Part shown: positions 51,742-61,563 of the stretch, one piece after another
Layout: every line of letters begins with the position of its first letter
How positions within the stretch are numbered: position 1 is the stretch's first letter
Assembly: GCF_002706425.1 (NCBI RefSeq)
Contig: NZ_CP017713.1
Location: 248,001-312,000 of the forward strand
Reading direction: 5' to 3'
Length of the DNA stretch: 64,000 nucleotides
Source of the DNA: Loigolactobacillus coryniformis subsp. coryniformis KCTC 3167 = DSM 20001
GTDB taxonomy: Bacteria; Bacillota; Bacilli; Lactobacillales; Lactobacillaceae
Notes under the pieces: model-generated
Databases searched by the model: none
Seen by the model: the letters and a program-made list of their open reading frames with translations, nothing else
Told to the model about the DNA's origin: nothing
Made by a program: the position numbers and the translations under genes

Positions 51742-53052
51742 TTAGCCCCACTGTAGCGCTTGGATTCGAGCTAACAGTTGATAAAACAAATCCTGATAGA
51801 CGTGGTGGCGGCTTAATTTTAGATAAAGTTGCCGGCCGCTGGTCACCAGCTTACCCGCTACTTTAAACAGCCATAAGCGCAAGGTGGTAACCTGTAATCG
51901 CTGATGTTGTACAGGCAACAATTGGCGCATCAAGCTGACTAAATTATAAGCGAGGACACTGAGCATCATGCGGGCATAATTTGGTATAAATTGCGAGCTA
52001 GTCATTTTATCCAGGTAAAAGCCAGCCTTGGCTTCCTTGATATAATTTTCCATTTGGCCCCGTTGATGATAGGCGTGAAACGCATCTTCGGCGACAAAAC
52101 TCGTTAAATTGGACACAAGGTATTCATGTTGAAATAACAATTCACCAGCTGGTCGAGTTGATTTAATATAGATCTGGCGCGGCTTAGGCCATGATTGGGC
52201 TTGATAAGACGCGCGATAATAATGGACCTCGGTCTCAGTCCAATTCTGCTCATCACTGATCTGAACAAAACGTTCAGCCAGTTGGTTCAGCCGCCGATTG
52301 GCTTTCAGGCGGATCAAGTAAAAAGTGTCGTTGGCTTCACAAGTTTCGTATAATTCTGGAGTCGCAAAGCCACTATCCCCGCGGACCAAGATATCAGCGT
52401 TCGGTTTGACTTGATGATAGTGCTGTAGTAGTGGTGTGATAAAGGGGGCAATATCCGTACTGGTATAAACATTACCTGGGCGCAATCGAGCCTTTAAACA
52501 GTGGCCCGTTTGTCCGTCAAAAGCGACCAGCGGATGGTAACCCGTGGTACCGTAATGCGCGTTAAAGGCGGCTTTTTCCTGATGACCATGAGTATCGGCA
52601 TGGGTCGAGTCAATATCGAGAATTAGCTGTTGTTGCTTGGCGCCAGTCCACGCTTGGTCAAGCAATGCTTGATTCAACGTTTGTAATGAGATGATGGTCT
52701 GCTCGTCACAGCGTTGCCAAAAACGGGATAACGACGGTTGTGAGGCCAATTGCGGTTGTGCCAATAGTAATTTAAATGTGGGGTCATCGCGCAAACTAGT
52801 GGCAGCTAGATCGGCCGGGTAGCCGGCGATCAACTGCAGCACGACCTGCTCTAGTAGACTAACGTTGCTGTAACGAGCGTAATGGCGCTGGTCATCAAAA
52901 TGGACTAATTGATACGCTAAGGTCGTGAAATTGAGTTGCGCCATTAATTCTTTGACCAACACTAGCCCAGCATCAGTGGAAAGTTCACCACCAGTGTGCG
53001 AAATATGTAATTTAGGATTGAAATTAACTCGTTTTTCCGGTAAAGTTGCCAT
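51742..53052 (-). CDS. IS1380-family transposase
   Basis: A 436-residue DDE transposase. LILDIDSTHADTHGHQEKAAFNAHYGTTGYHPLVAFDGQTG (about 158-198) holds the first Asp, ILVRGDSGFATPELYE the second, and RGQMENYIKEAKAGFYLDKM the Glu of the family's YREK-like region. The start at 53052 follows AAGAGGTCCTTTTC. The element's ends could not be set: I found no convincing inverted repeats at either side, so the insertion may be truncated. Confidence 0.88.
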   Translation of the reverse strand: MATLPEKRVNFNPKLHISHTGGELSTDAGLVLVKELMAQLNFTTLAYQLVHFDDQRHYARYSNVSLLEQVVLQLIAGYPADLAATSLRDDPTFKLLLAQPQLASQPSLSRFWQRCDEQTIISLQTLNQALLDQAWTGAKQQQLILDIDSTHADTHGHQEKAAFNAHYGTTGYHPLVAFDGQTGHCLKARLRPGNVYTSTDIAPFITPLLQHYHQVKPNADILVRGDSGFATPELYETCEANDTFYLIRLKANRRLNQLAERFVQISDEQNWTETEVHYYRASYQAQSWPKPRQIYIKSTRPAGELLFQHEYLVSNLTSFVAEDAFHAYHQRGQMENYIKEAKAGFYLDKMTSSQFIPNYARMMLSVLAYNLVSLMRQLLPVQHQRLQVTTLRLWLFKVAGKLVTSGRQLYLKLSRHHVYQDLFYQLLARIQALQWG

Positions 53053-53153
53053 GAAAAGGACCTCTTTCTTTTGGTGGATAGCTGACTTGTGGTGAATCAA
53101 CTATACCAAATCGGAGGTTCTTTTTCTGCACTAAAAAGGTGAAAAATAAAAAA

Positions 53154-53188
53154 CACAGTACCGCCCATGATACCGGGGTGACACTGTG
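53154..53188 (-). terminator. Terminator of gntR
   Basis: CACAGTGTCACCCC pairs partly with GGGCGGTACTGTG; T6 follows on the minus strand. The gap 53053-53293 otherwise holds only the edge of the IS1380-type insertion. Confidence 0.6.
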
Positions 53189-53293
53189 CTTGGAGAACTT
53201 ATGGTGAATAATTCAGGTAGAATATAATAAAGCTCTGGTTATTTAGATTGATCCAATCGTCAAGAGACGTTACATCAATTAAGGACACAAGAT

Positions 53294-53914
53294 TTATTCT
53301 AATCTAGGCAAGCGATTAACGCTAAATTCCAAATCTTTTTCTAAGTGCTTGTGGATTAATTTTTCAGCTAAGCAACCATCATTTGATTGGATCGCTAATA
53401 AAATTTCTTGATGTTCTTCAACTAATTGAGGCCGTTTGTGCAAAGTTACTGTAGTACGTAATAGGTGAATGATTGATTGCATTCGATTGATAATTTTAAC
53501 GATTTCGGGATTATGAGTCTCTTCAACAATTAATTGGTGAAATAAATAATTTGCTTGCAATTTTTCCTCATTATTACCATGGAAACCAGTATCAACACAT
53601 TTAGAAAGTTTCTGCAAAGTATCGTCAGAAATGAACTCAGAACAATATCTGGCCGCGTAACCTTCTAAAATAGACCGAACTTGAAAAATATGTCGGATAT
53701 CCGTTTCGGTTGGTACATAGATATGTTTATTTTTAATGAGTCCCTCGTCTTCTAATTTTGCAATTGCTGATCTAACGGGAGTACGACTAATTTTTAGATC
53801 GTCAGCTAGCTTGGTTTCAGTTAATTTAACACTAGCGTCTATTTTCCCAGATAATATTTGATCGCGTAAAAGTTCGTAGGCGTGAATGTAAATATGGGTT
53901 TCTTTTTTTTTCAT
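53294..53914 (-). CDS. GntR-family regulator, FCD subfamily
   Basis: A 206-residue repressor. The winged helix is HAYELLRDQILSGKIDASVKLTETKLADDLKISRTPVRSAIAKLEDEGLI (about 11-60). The FCD effector domain follows (DIRHIFQVRSILEGYAARYCSEFI, then FHQLIVEETHNPEIV and the His of EEHQEILLAI), which uses metal to bind small organic acids. It is divergent from the sugar acid operon, and two GTATAC palindromes lie between them. It very probably controls that operon and itself. Confidence 0.9.
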   Translation of the reverse strand: MKKKETHIYIHAYELLRDQILSGKIDASVKLTETKLADDLKISRTPVRSAIAKLEDEGLIKNKHIYVPTETDIRHIFQVRSILEGYAARYCSEFISDDTLQKLSKCVDTGFHGNNEEKLQANYLFHQLIVEETHNPEIVKIINRMQSIIHLLRTTVTLHKRPQLVEEHQEILLAIQSNDGCLAEKLIHKHLEKDLEFSVNRLPRLE

Positions 53915-53971
53915 AAGGCTGCTCCTTTTGCTAGTTTTTTACATTATACGCGTAAAGCTCACATTTTAACA

Positions 53972-54024
53972 TAGTATACAAAAAATAAAAAAATGTATAC
54001 ATTTTAAAAAAGGTGGGTTATACT
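53972..54024 (+). promoter_or_regulatory. Operator pair and promoter of the sugar acid operon
   Basis: AGTATACA (53973-53980) and the perfect palindrome ATGTATACAT (53993-54002) are 21 bp apart centre to centre, two helical turns. The second covers a -35-like TATACA, 17 bp before TATACT (54019-54024). This is a typical layout for a GntR-type repressor. Confidence 0.65.
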
Positions 54025-54037
54025 GAGCCTGTTAATA

Positions 54038-54051
54038 AGAAAGCGCTTTAT
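54038..54051 (+). promoter_or_regulatory. Candidate cre site downstream of the operon promoter
   Basis: AGAAAGCGCTTTAT matches 11 of 14 cre positions and has the CGCT core palindrome AAAGCGCTTT. It lies after the -10, where CcpA would act as a roadblock. Confidence 0.5.
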
Positions 54052-54076
54052 ATATAATCTAAAAGGAGTGATTTAG

Positions 54077-54976
54077 ATGCAAAAAATTGGTTTTATTGGT
54101 TTAGGTATTATGGGTAGACCAATGGCGAGAAATTTAATTGAAGCTGGTTTCTCTGTTTCTGTATTTGATATCAATACTACTGCAGTCGATAGCTTGGTTG
54201 CAGATGGGGCAACAGCCAGTACGGCTGCAGAAATGGCAAAATCAGTTGACTTTATTATCACTATGTTACCTGCCGCTAAGCATGTCCGATCTGTACTTGA
54301 AGGTACTGATGGTGTTTTTGCCAATGCTCATTCTGGATTAGTCGTTATTGATATGAGCTCAATAGGTCCAACAGATGCCCAAGCCTTCGCTGAAGAAGCT
54401 AAAAAATATCAAATCGCAACTTTAGATGCTCCAGTCAGCGGTGGTGAACCGGGGGCTATTGCGGGGACACTATCAATTATGGTTGGTGGTGAACAAGAGA
54501 CTTTTAAGCAAAGTTTGCCAGTATTCCAGGGTGTTGGTAAAGATGTCGTACTCGTTGGTGGACATGGTAGCGGGGTTACTGCTAAATTGGCTAATCAAGT
54601 TATTGTCAATTTAAATATTGCGGCAATGTCTGAGGCTTTGGTGTTGGCGGCCAAGGCAGGAATTGATATTGAAAAAATGTATCATGCTATTCGCGGTGGT
54701 TTAGCAGGTAGCTCTGTACTAGATGCTAAAGTTCCACTGATTTTAGATCGTAACTTTAAACCTGGCGGGACAATTGCCATTAACATGAAAGATCTAACTA
54801 ATGTGATGCAAACTGCACATGATTTGGATGTTCCGTTACCATTATCTAGTCAGCTATTAGAGATTTTTCACGCTTTGAAGGCTGACGGTAAGGTAATGAA
54901 CGATCATGGTGGTATTGTTCAATATTATGAAAAAATAGCCAATGTTGAAGTGAACAGAGGTGACGATAATGAGTAA
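54077..54976 (+). CDS. 3-hydroxyisobutyrate dehydrogenase family protein (GarR/LtnD type)
   Basis: A 299-residue NAD(P) enzyme. The Rossmann motif and family signature is IGFIGLGIMGRPMARNLIEAG. DAPVSGGEPGAIAGTLSIMVGG (about 117-138) is the substrate-binding block, and AKLANQVIVNLNIAAMSEAL carries the catalytic Lys. Relatives act on tartronate semialdehyde, L-threonate or D-erythronate. Next to a DUF1537 kinase and a GntP permease, oxidation of a four-carbon acid at C2 is the likely role. The start follows AAAGGAGTGATTTAG. Confidence 0.88.
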   Translation: MQKIGFIGLGIMGRPMARNLIEAGFSVSVFDINTTAVDSLVADGATASTAAEMAKSVDFIITMLPAAKHVRSVLEGTDGVFANAHSGLVVIDMSSIGPTDAQAFAEEAKKYQIATLDAPVSGGEPGAIAGTLSIMVGGEQETFKQSLPVFQGVGKDVVLVGGHGSGVTAKLANQVIVNLNIAAMSEALVLAAKAGIDIEKMYHAIRGGLAGSSVLDAKVPLILDRNFKPGGTIAINMKDLTNVMQTAHDLDVPLPLSSQLLEIFHALKADGKVMNDHGGIVQYYEKIANVEVNRGDDNE

Positions 54977-56393
54977 TATTCCGGTGCAAGAAGCTTTTAC
55001 GAAAATTCCTACAGCACCTAGCCAGCAACAAGTCAACGAATTATTAAACTCAGAATTGAAACAGCTGAATAAAAAAATTGTGGTACTCGATGATGATCCA
55101 ACAGGTGTTCAAACAGTGCACGATATCTCTGTCTATACCAATTGGGAAAAATCTAGCATTGAGCAAGGATTTGCCGAAAAAAATTCAATGTTTTTTATTC
55201 TAACTAATTCGCGTAGTCTCACAGCTGCGGAAACCGAACAAGTTCATCGCGAAATCGCGACAAGAGTTAGTGAAGTTGCTCAAGCCACTAAACAAGAATT
55301 TCTTTTTATTAGTCGAAGTGATTCTACTTTGCGGGGACATTATCCGTTGGAAACCGAAATACTAAGAAAAGTGGTAACAGACGAAACAGGTAGCATCTTT
55401 GATGGTGAGGTTATTTTACCCTTTTTTAAGGAAGGTGGCCGCTTTACAATTGATGATACTCATTTTGTTCAGATAGATGATCAATTAGTACCAGCTGGGG
55501 AAACCGAATTTGCTAAAGACAAGACCTTTGGTTACCATGCGTCTAACTTAAAACAGTGGATAGAGGAAAAAACTGATGGACAATATCGGGCAGCTAATGT
55601 AACTTCAATTTCACTGACTGATCTACGCAACTTAAATCTCGATAAGATCACTGATCAACTGATACAAGTTACGGATTTCAATAAAGTTATTGTCAATGCC
55701 GTTGATTATATTGATGTACAGGTATTTGTAATCGCTTTAATACGGGCGCTTCGTCAAGGTAAATTATTTATGTTTCGTAGTGCTGCAGCATTAACTAAAG
55801 TATTAGGCGGCGTTAGCGATCAACCACTGTTAACAAAAGCAGACCTGATCGATTCAACGACAACTGCTGGCGGTCTGGTAGTGATTGGTTCTCATGTTCA
55901 AAAAACAACGGATCAATTGAAAGCGTTACAACAATTAAATAATGTTTTATTTATTGAATTTGATGTCAAAACGGTTTTGGCTGAGAGTACATTAGTGCAG
56001 GAAGAACAACGCGTGGCAAAGGCGGTTAATGCAGCCTTGAAGCAAGGTCGAACGGTGACGGTTTATACTTCACGCCAACGCTTAGATCTAGGTGACGATA
56101 AGGAAGCTGCATTGAAACTATCGGTAAATGTTTCTAAGGCATTGACAAACTTAGTTAAACAATTACCATTACGGCCTAAATTCATTATTGCTAAGGGCGG
56201 TATTACTTCAAGCGATATTGGGACGGTTGGCTTAGCTGTAGATCACGCTTTAGTGGCCGGACAAGTTAAACCTGGTATTCCAGTTTGGTATACCGGTGAT
56301 GATTCTAAATTCCCACAGTTACCATATATTATATTTCCGGGTAATGTTGGCGAAAAGAACACCTTACGTGAGATAGTCGCCTTGTTAGACTAA
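54969..56393 (+). CDS. Four-carbon acid sugar kinase family protein (DUF1537)
   Basis: A 474-residue kinase of the DUF1537 (OtnK/DenK) family. The N-terminal substrate domain opens IVVLDDDPTGVQTVHDI, with SRSDSTLRGHYPLE next. The C-terminal nucleotide domain has IIAKGGITSSDIGTVGL and the glycine-rich VWYTGDDSKFPQLPYIIFPGNVGEKNTL. It should phosphorylate the oxidised product of the preceding dehydrogenase, or the acid itself. I start at the ATG at 54969 after AGAGGTGACGATA; it overlaps the dehydrogenase by 8 nt. Confidence 0.87.
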   Translation: MSNIPVQEAFTKIPTAPSQQQVNELLNSELKQLNKKIVVLDDDPTGVQTVHDISVYTNWEKSSIEQGFAEKNSMFFILTNSRSLTAAETEQVHREIATRVSEVAQATKQEFLFISRSDSTLRGHYPLETEILRKVVTDETGSIFDGEVILPFFKEGGRFTIDDTHFVQIDDQLVPAGETEFAKDKTFGYHASNLKQWIEEKTDGQYRAANVTSISLTDLRNLNLDKITDQLIQVTDFNKVIVNAVDYIDVQVFVIALIRALRQGKLFMFRSAAALTKVLGGVSDQPLLTKADLIDSTTTAGGLVVIGSHVQKTTDQLKALQQLNNVLFIEFDVKTVLAESTLVQEEQRVAKAVNAALKQGRTVTVYTSRQRLDLGDDKEAALKLSVNVSKALTNLVKQLPLRPKFIIAKGGITSSDIGTVGLAVDHALVAGQVKPGIPVWYTGDDSKFPQLPYIIFPGNVGEKNTLREIVALLD

Positions 56394-56420
56394 TAAAAAG
56401 GTTAGCAAAGGAGTATATTT

Positions 56421-57749
56421 ATGCCATTTATTTCAGTTATCCTCGGGGTACTATTACTGTTAGTTTTGATGATGGTATTAAAGATGAATGCGTTTATTGC
56501 CTTGGTTCTGTCGTCTTTAGCGGTCGGTTTACTTGAAGGAATGTCGCCGAATGATGTGATGACCTCAATTCAAAATGGATTAGGATCATCGGCAGGTAGT
56601 CTGATGCTAGTCATTATTTTTGGAGCAGCAGTCGGTAAGTTATTAACTGATACAGGCGGTGCGCAACGTATTGCTTTAACTATGGTGCATGTGTTTGGTA
56701 AAAAACATGTTCAAGCCGCTGCTGTGATCACAGCAATTGTCGTTGGTATTGCTATGTTTTTTGAGACTGGCGTTGTTGTATTGATTCCATTAGTCTTTTC
56801 AATTGCGATGGTAGCAGAAGTTCCAATTTTATATATAGGATTACCTGTAATTGCTGCATTAATTACAATGCATGGTTTTGTGCCACCTCATCCTGGACCA
56901 ACAGCGGTTGCCGGAATCCTTCATGCTAGTGTAGGTAAAACTTTAATGTTAGGATTACCAATTGCTATTCCGGCGATTATAATTGCTGGACCACTATATA
57001 CTAGGTTATTTAAAAAAAGTTTCTTAGAAGTCGAAATTCCTAAGGGATTATATACAGAGAAAAAGTTTACTGAAGCAGAAATGCCTAGTTTCTTTTTAAG
57101 TATTCTCAGTGCAACGTTGCCTATTATATTTATTTTTATCAAAACAATTGTTGAGATAGTTTGGCCTAATTCTAGTTTGCGGAGTTATACCGATTTTATT
57201 GGTAATGCAGGGACTGCGCTATTGATCACTTTTATCGTTTCATTGTTTACATTAGGGTTGAGCCGCGGTCATAAAATTAAAGAGTTAATGGATTCTTTTG
57301 CTAACTCCGTTTCTGGAATTGCCATGATTTTATTGATTATCGCGGGTGGGGGTGCATTTAAACAGGTGTTGATCGATAGTAAAATCGATCAATATATAGC
57401 ACATCTGATGGAGGGATCAGCTATTTCACCATTAATTCTGACTTGGCTGATTGCTGCCGTATTGCGGGTATCATTAGGCTCAGCTACTGTTGCTGGAATG
57501 ACTGCGGCAGGAATTGTGGCCCCTGTTGCTATAGCAACAGGGGTTAGTCCTGAATTAATGACGTTGGCAGCTGGTGCAGGCAGTATTGGTTTCTCACATG
57601 TCAACGATGCCGGTTTTTGGATCATCAAGGAATATTTTAATATGTCGCTTATCAAGACATTTAAAACTTGGACGGCATTAACCTCGATTATTTCTATCAT
57701 TGGTCTTTTAGGGATATTATTGTTTACGCAAATTGCAATAGTAAGTTAG
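56421..57749 (+). CDS. GntP-family gluconate-type permease
   Basis: A 442-residue proton symporter with about 12-13 helices. LIIFGAAVGKLLTDTGGAQRIA, PVIAALITMHGFVPPHPGPTAVAG, RVSLGSATVAGMTAAGIVAP and GFSHVNDAGFWIIKEYF are GntP marks. The substrate is presumably the four-carbon sugar acid handled by its neighbours. The start follows AAGGAGTATATTT. Its last eight codons (TQIAIVS and stop) lie inside the IS30-type element that follows. The original end would have been SFFI, so the change is small and the protein is probably active. Confidence 0.9.
   Translation: MPFISVILGVLLLLVLMMVLKMNAFIALVLSSLAVGLLEGMSPNDVMTSIQNGLGSSAGSLMLVIIFGAAVGKLLTDTGGAQRIALTMVHVFGKKHVQAAAVITAIVVGIAMFFETGVVVLIPLVFSIAMVAEVPILYIGLPVIAALITMHGFVPPHPGPTAVAGILHASVGKTLMLGLPIAIPAIIIAGPLYTRLFKKSFLEVEIPKGLYTEKKFTEAEMPSFFLSILSATLPIIFIFIKTIVEIVWPNSSLRSYTDFIGNAGTALLITFIVSLFTLGLSRGHKIKELMDSFANSVSGIAMILLIIAGGGAFKQVLIDSKIDQYIAHLMEGSAISPLILTWLIAAVLRVSLGSATVAGMTAAGIVAPVAIATGVSPELMTLAAGAGSIGFSHVNDAGFWIIKEYFNMSLIKTFKTWTALTSIISIIGLLGILLFTQIAIVS
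57714..57726. repeat. 13-bp target duplication of the second IS30-type element
   Basis: ATATTATTGTTTA occurs here and again at 58980-58992, directly on both sides of the element. Confidence 0.88.
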
Positions 57750-58979
57750 CCAGTGCCGATAAAGCACACAGACGAAAGGGCTCATGGGAGTTCCAGGTGG
57801 ATCAGGATTAGGCGGCGCGGCCTTTACGCGCACGTGCTAATTCCTTTCGAAATACTTCAGCTGGTGTACAGAACTTAAGTAAGCGGCGCGGGAGATGGTT
57901 GAGCCGAGATTCAGCTTGACGGACCAGACTGGGTGTAGCTAGATCGAGTGATTGCCCCTTAGGAAAGTAACGTCTGAGTATACGATTGTGGACCTCATTA
58001 GTGGCGCGTTCGGCCGAGCTATAAGGGTGGGCATAATAAGTCTCGGCAATACCCTCAAGCGCAGCCGTTAGCGTGGTGAACTCTGTTCCGTTATCCGCCG
58101 TAACTGTCCGCATAACGTCACCGAATTCAGCCGTAATATTTTGCATGGCATAAGCCACAGATTCAGCGTCTTTACCCTCGATCAAGCGGACAATCTCATA
58201 GCGCGTTTTACGTTCGGTAAACGTTAATAGGACACTCTCGCTACCAGCACGTTTGCCAATGACAGTATCGATCTCAAAATGACCAAACTCGTGGCGCGTT
58301 TCTACTCGCTTTGGCCGTTCTTCAATACTACGACCGAGTAGGCGCTGATGTTGGTGCGAGTGGTGCTGGGTCGTCCGGCGTTTTGTTTTTTCCAGCAGAT
58401 CAAGGTTACGGATCTCCAATAGTTGCGCATCGATATAGTTGTACAAAGTCTTCGTACAGACCATTTTGGCCGGCTTAAATAACCGGTGCTTACGGGCATA
58501 ACCAACAGCAGCGTCCGGCGACCAGCCCTCATGGCAGAACTTATCATCAAAGTAGGCTAAGAAGGCCGTCACTTGGCTAAGTTTTAATGGACGTCCACAG
58601 TTTTGCCGCTTTATTTCATAGCGATTCTGAGCGGCTTCAGGGCTGTAAATTTCAAAGTAGTGTTTCTGATTATTAACGCGTTTAACTTGCGTGACTCGAC
58701 CACGCTTGAGCTCATTATTGACGGTCTGGTGGCAGACGCCTAATCGAATCGCTATTTGCCGTGCTGAGCATCCTTCAATGTGCCAAGCGGCGATTTGACC
58801 GCGTTCGATTTCCGATAAATGGTGACCTTTTGGGCGTGGTGTGATAGACTGTTCTTGCATCAAGACGAAAACTTCTTTCATTGTTTGTTGTAGGAACTTC
58901 AATGATACCTGAATTTTTCGTCTTGGTGTCTTTTTTTTACCATTTTGGCTGGGTGGCTAACTTAATTATAAAACGCGCG
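57727..58979 (-). mobile_element. IS30-family element of a second type (IS30-B)
   Basis: A 1253-bp element. The left end CGCAAATTGCAATAGTAAG-TTAGCC resembles the left end of IS30-A, and the right end inverted (CGCGCGTTTTATAATTAAG-TTAGCC) is almost the same as that of IS30-A. The 13-bp flanking repeat is perfect. It inserted into the 3' end of the GntP gene. Confidence 0.87.
57808..58860 (-). CDS. IS30-family transposase (second type)
   Basis: A transposase of about 350 residues. The HTH is LSEIERGQIAAWHIEGCSARQIAIRLGVCHQTVNNEL. The DDE core has GHFEIDTVIG, TVTADNGTEFT and SAERATNEVHNRIL. It is clearly homologous to the IS30-A transposase but diverged (for instance the C terminus is ARARKGRAA instead of FSAASAG). 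The start at 58860 (MQEQSIT) corresponds to that chosen for IS30-A. Frame intact. Confidence 0.9.
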   Translation of the reverse strand: MQEQSITPRPKGHHLSEIERGQIAAWHIEGCSARQIAIRLGVCHQTVNNELKRGRVTQVKRVNNQKHYFEIYSPEAAQNRYEIKRQNCGRPLKLSQVTAFLAYFDDKFCHEGWSPDAAVGYARKHRLFKPAKMVCTKTLYNYIDAQLLEIRNLDLLEKTKRRTTQHHSHQHQRLLGRSIEERPKRVETRHEFGHFEIDTVIGKRAGSESVLLTFTERKTRYEIVRLIEGKDAESVAYAMQNITAEFGDVMRTVTADNGTEFTTLTAALEGIAETYYAHPYSSAERATNEVHNRILRRYFPKGQSLDLATPSLVRQAESRLNHLPRRLLKFCTPAEVFRKELARARKGRAA

Positions 58980-59152
58980 ATATTATTGTTTAGCTTCTTT
59001 ATTTAAATTAAATCATACTTGAAGCGTGGTTATTGCCGAACTCGCTAACTAAGTTGGAGAAATATCACTCAATGAAGGTATCTAATTAAACGTTGCCGTA
59101 AAAATATAGAGTGTATTTTATAATCGCTGTCTAAATCATATGTAGTGCAACA

Positions 59153-59187
59153 AAAAAGGTCTGAGATTTTTCTCAGGCCTTTTTTGC
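59153..59187. terminator. Terminator after xfp
   Basis: AAGGTCTGAGA pairs with TCTCAGGCCTT around TTTT, with A6 and T6 on the two sides. The remaining 58993-59152 is AT-rich and I see no gene in it. Confidence 0.85.
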
Positions 59188-59232
59188 GGCTGTAATTCTA
59201 AAGGAGGAATCATGTAACAGAAACTACTTTAA

Positions 59233-61563
59233 TTATTTCAGTGGTTGCCATTTCCAATCTTCAACTTCAGGTAAATCTTGACCTTCAGCACGAATATAAG
59301 CATTATGCTTAGCTAACATATTGTCCATTTCTTGAATCAAATGAGCACCTTTGTTTTCGTAGCCTGGGGTAACTTGCATTACTGCCTTAGTTAAGTGGAA
59401 ACGATCGAGGCAGTTACGAACACGCATATCGAATGAGGTCGTAATGTCGCCTTCTTCACGATAACCATGAACATGAACATTATGGTTATGGCGATCAAAG
59501 AAGAGGGTCTTAACTAAGTCATCATAGCCGTGGTAAGCGAAAATAACTGGCTTGTCAGTGGTGAAGTAAGTGTCGAATTCACGATCAGATAAACCGCGTG
59601 GGTCATCTTTCTTCAGACGTAATAAGTCAACCACGTTAACGAAGCGAATCTTCAATTCGGGCACATTCTTGTGCAGAATTGAAATGGCAGCTAAACTTTC
59701 ATAAGTTGGTTCAGATCCAGCGGCTGCAAAGACAACGTCGGGTTCTTCACCATTATCAGTACTTGCCCAGTCAATGATGCCTAAGCCATTATCGACTAAT
59801 TCCTTAGCTTCATCAGCTTGGAACCATTGTGGCCGTGATTGTTTACTAGCAACGACTAAGTTGATAACTTGTTTAGTCTTCAAAGACTTGTCGAAAGCAG
59901 CAACCAAGGTGTTAGCATCAGCAGGTAAGTATTCACGAATATATTCGGTTTTCTTCTCTGCCAAATGAGTGATGACACCAGGATCTTGATGTGAGTAACC
60001 ATTATGATCTTGCTGGAACGCAGTTGAAGTGGCAATGATGTTTAGTGAAGGCACATCATCACGCCAAGGTGTTTCTTCGTGTGAGTTGCGTAACCACTTG
60101 AAGTGCTGAGTCAACATTGAATCGACAACACGCAAGAATGATTCATAACTGGAGAAGAAACCATGGCGACCAGTTAAGTTATAAGTTTCCAACATACCTT
60201 CATCTAAATGTTCAGATAACATCGAGTCGATCATGCGACCTTCGGGAGCGAGAAGCGCATCATTATTTTCCTTGATAGGTTCCATCCATTGACGGTTTGT
60301 CTTTTCAAAAATTGGTGCTAAACGGTTAGACAAGGTTTCATCTGGACCGAAGCCACGGAAATTTTTGTTCTTGTCGTTTAAGACGAAGACGTCACGAATG
60401 TAGTTACCTAAAACGGTCATATCTGAAGCTTCGTTAGCACCGCGTTCGGTATTATCCAAAGCATAGTCAGCAACGTTAGGTAAGATCAAGTCCTTAGTTA
60501 AGCGGCCACCGTTTGTGACTGGGTTAGCAGCCATCCGGTGAGTACCTTTAGGCGTTAAAGCAGCAATTTCTGCTTTAAGTTTGCCATTTTTATCAAATAA
60601 TTCGTCAGGACGGTATGATTTCAACCAAGTGACTAATTCGTCAATGTCTTCAGTATGGTTACGATCAACTGCGATCGGAATCTGATGAGCACGGAATGAG
60701 CCTTCGATCGGTGCGTTAGCTGGGCCTTTAGGACCTTTCCAGCCTTTAGGAGCGCGGAAAACAATCATTGGCCATACAGGACGTGATTCATCATTAGCTT
60801 CTTTAGCGTGTTCCCGAATAGCATGGATCTCTTCAATAACTTGATCCAAAGTCTCTGCCATCTTAGGGTGCATGATTTTAGGATCAGTACCTTCAACGAA
60901 GTAAGGTTTCCAGCCAAGCCCCTTGAAATAGCTAGTTAACTCTTCTTTAGAAAGGCGAGACAAAATAGTTGGATTAGAAATCTTAAAACCGTTTAAGTTC
61001 AAGATTGGTAAAACAGTACCATCAGTTACTGGGTTCAAGAATTTGTTAACATGCCAAGAAGTTGCCAACGGGCCAGTTTCAGATTCGCCATCACCGACAA
61101 CAGTAGCGGCAATCAAACCAGGATTGTCCAAGACAGCACCGGCACCATGAAGAATCGAATAACCTAATTCGCCACCTTCATGAATTGAACCAGGTGTTTT
61201 AGGATCAGCATGAGATGCCACACCACCTGGGAACGAGAACTGTTTGAACAACTTCTTCATACCAGCTTCATCTTCTGTAATTGATGGGTAAGTTTCAGTG
61301 TAGCTACCATCAAGATATGAATTAGAAACCATGACTTGGCCACCATGACCTGGACCTTCAATGTAGAACATGTTCAAGTTGTATTTATTAATAACTCGGT
61401 TTAAGTGGGCGTAAATAAAGTTCTGCCCAGAAATAGTACCCCAGTGACCGATTGGATGGACTTTTAAATCGGCTGCGGTCAATTCTTTTCTTAATCCCAA
61501 ATTGCAAGAACAAATTAGCCACACGATAAATCCTATTAAATCAGTATTTTCATTAATATTCAT
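59233..61563 (-). CDS. xfp: Xylulose-5-phosphate/fructose-6-phosphate phosphoketolase, 5' end replaced by IS sequence
   Basis: This thiamine-diphosphate enzyme splits xylulose 5-phosphate into acetyl phosphate and glyceraldehyde 3-phosphate. Native sequence runs from [26 protein letters not shown] to the C terminus (WKWQPLK). [10 protein letters not shown], the ThDP motif [15 protein letters not shown]...NLNGFKI, and [12 protein letters not shown] are present. About the first 37 family residues are missing. The open frame instead begins with 23 residues read out of the left end of the right-hand IS30-A copy, without a ribosome site. The catalytic regions are intact, but expression is doubtful. 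Confidence 0.9.
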   Translation of the reverse strand: MNINENTDLIGFIVWLICSCNLGLRKELTAADLKVHPIGHWGTISGQNFIYAHLNRVINKYNLNMFYIEGPGHGGQVMVSNSYLDGSYTETYPSITEDEAGMKKLFKQFSFPGGVASHADPKTPGSIHEGGELGYSILHGAGAVLDNPGLIAATVVGDGESETGPLATSWHVNKFLNPVTDGTVLPILNLNGFKISNPTILSRLSKEELTSYFKGLGWKPYFVEGTDPKIMHPKMAETLDQVIEEIHAIREHAKEANDESRPVWPMIVFRAPKGWKGPKGPANAPIEGSFRAHQIPIAVDRNHTEDIDELVTWLKSYRPDELFDKNGKLKAEIAALTPKGTHRMAANPVTNGGRLTKDLILPNVADYALDNTERGANEASDMTVLGNYIRDVFVLNDKNKNFRGFGPDETLSNRLAPIFEKTNRQWMEPIKENNDALLAPEGRMIDSMLSEHLDEGMLETYNLTGRHGFFSSYESFLRVVDSMLTQHFKWLRNSHEETPWRDDVPSLNIIATSTAFQQDHNGYSHQDPGVITHLAEKKTEYIREYLPADANTLVAAFDKSLKTKQVINLVVASKQSRPQWFQADEAKELVDNGLGIIDWASTDNGEEPDVVFAAAGSEPTYESLAAISILHKNVPELKIRFVNVVDLLRLKKDDPRGLSDREFDTYFTTDKPVIFAYHGYDDLVKTLFFDRHNHNVHVHGYREEGDITTSFDMRVRNCLDRFHLTKAVMQVTPGYENKGAHLIQEMDNMLAKHNAYIRAEGQDLPEVEDWKWQPLK

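Noticed and set aside
51585-51866. A 93-residue plus-strand ORF
   Set aside because: It has no ribosome site and its 3' half is antisense to the IS1380-type transposase.
57808-58902. IS30-B as a third copy of the same element as the flanking IS30 copies
   Set aside because: The transposase is homologous but clearly diverged throughout, so it is a different element with similar ends.
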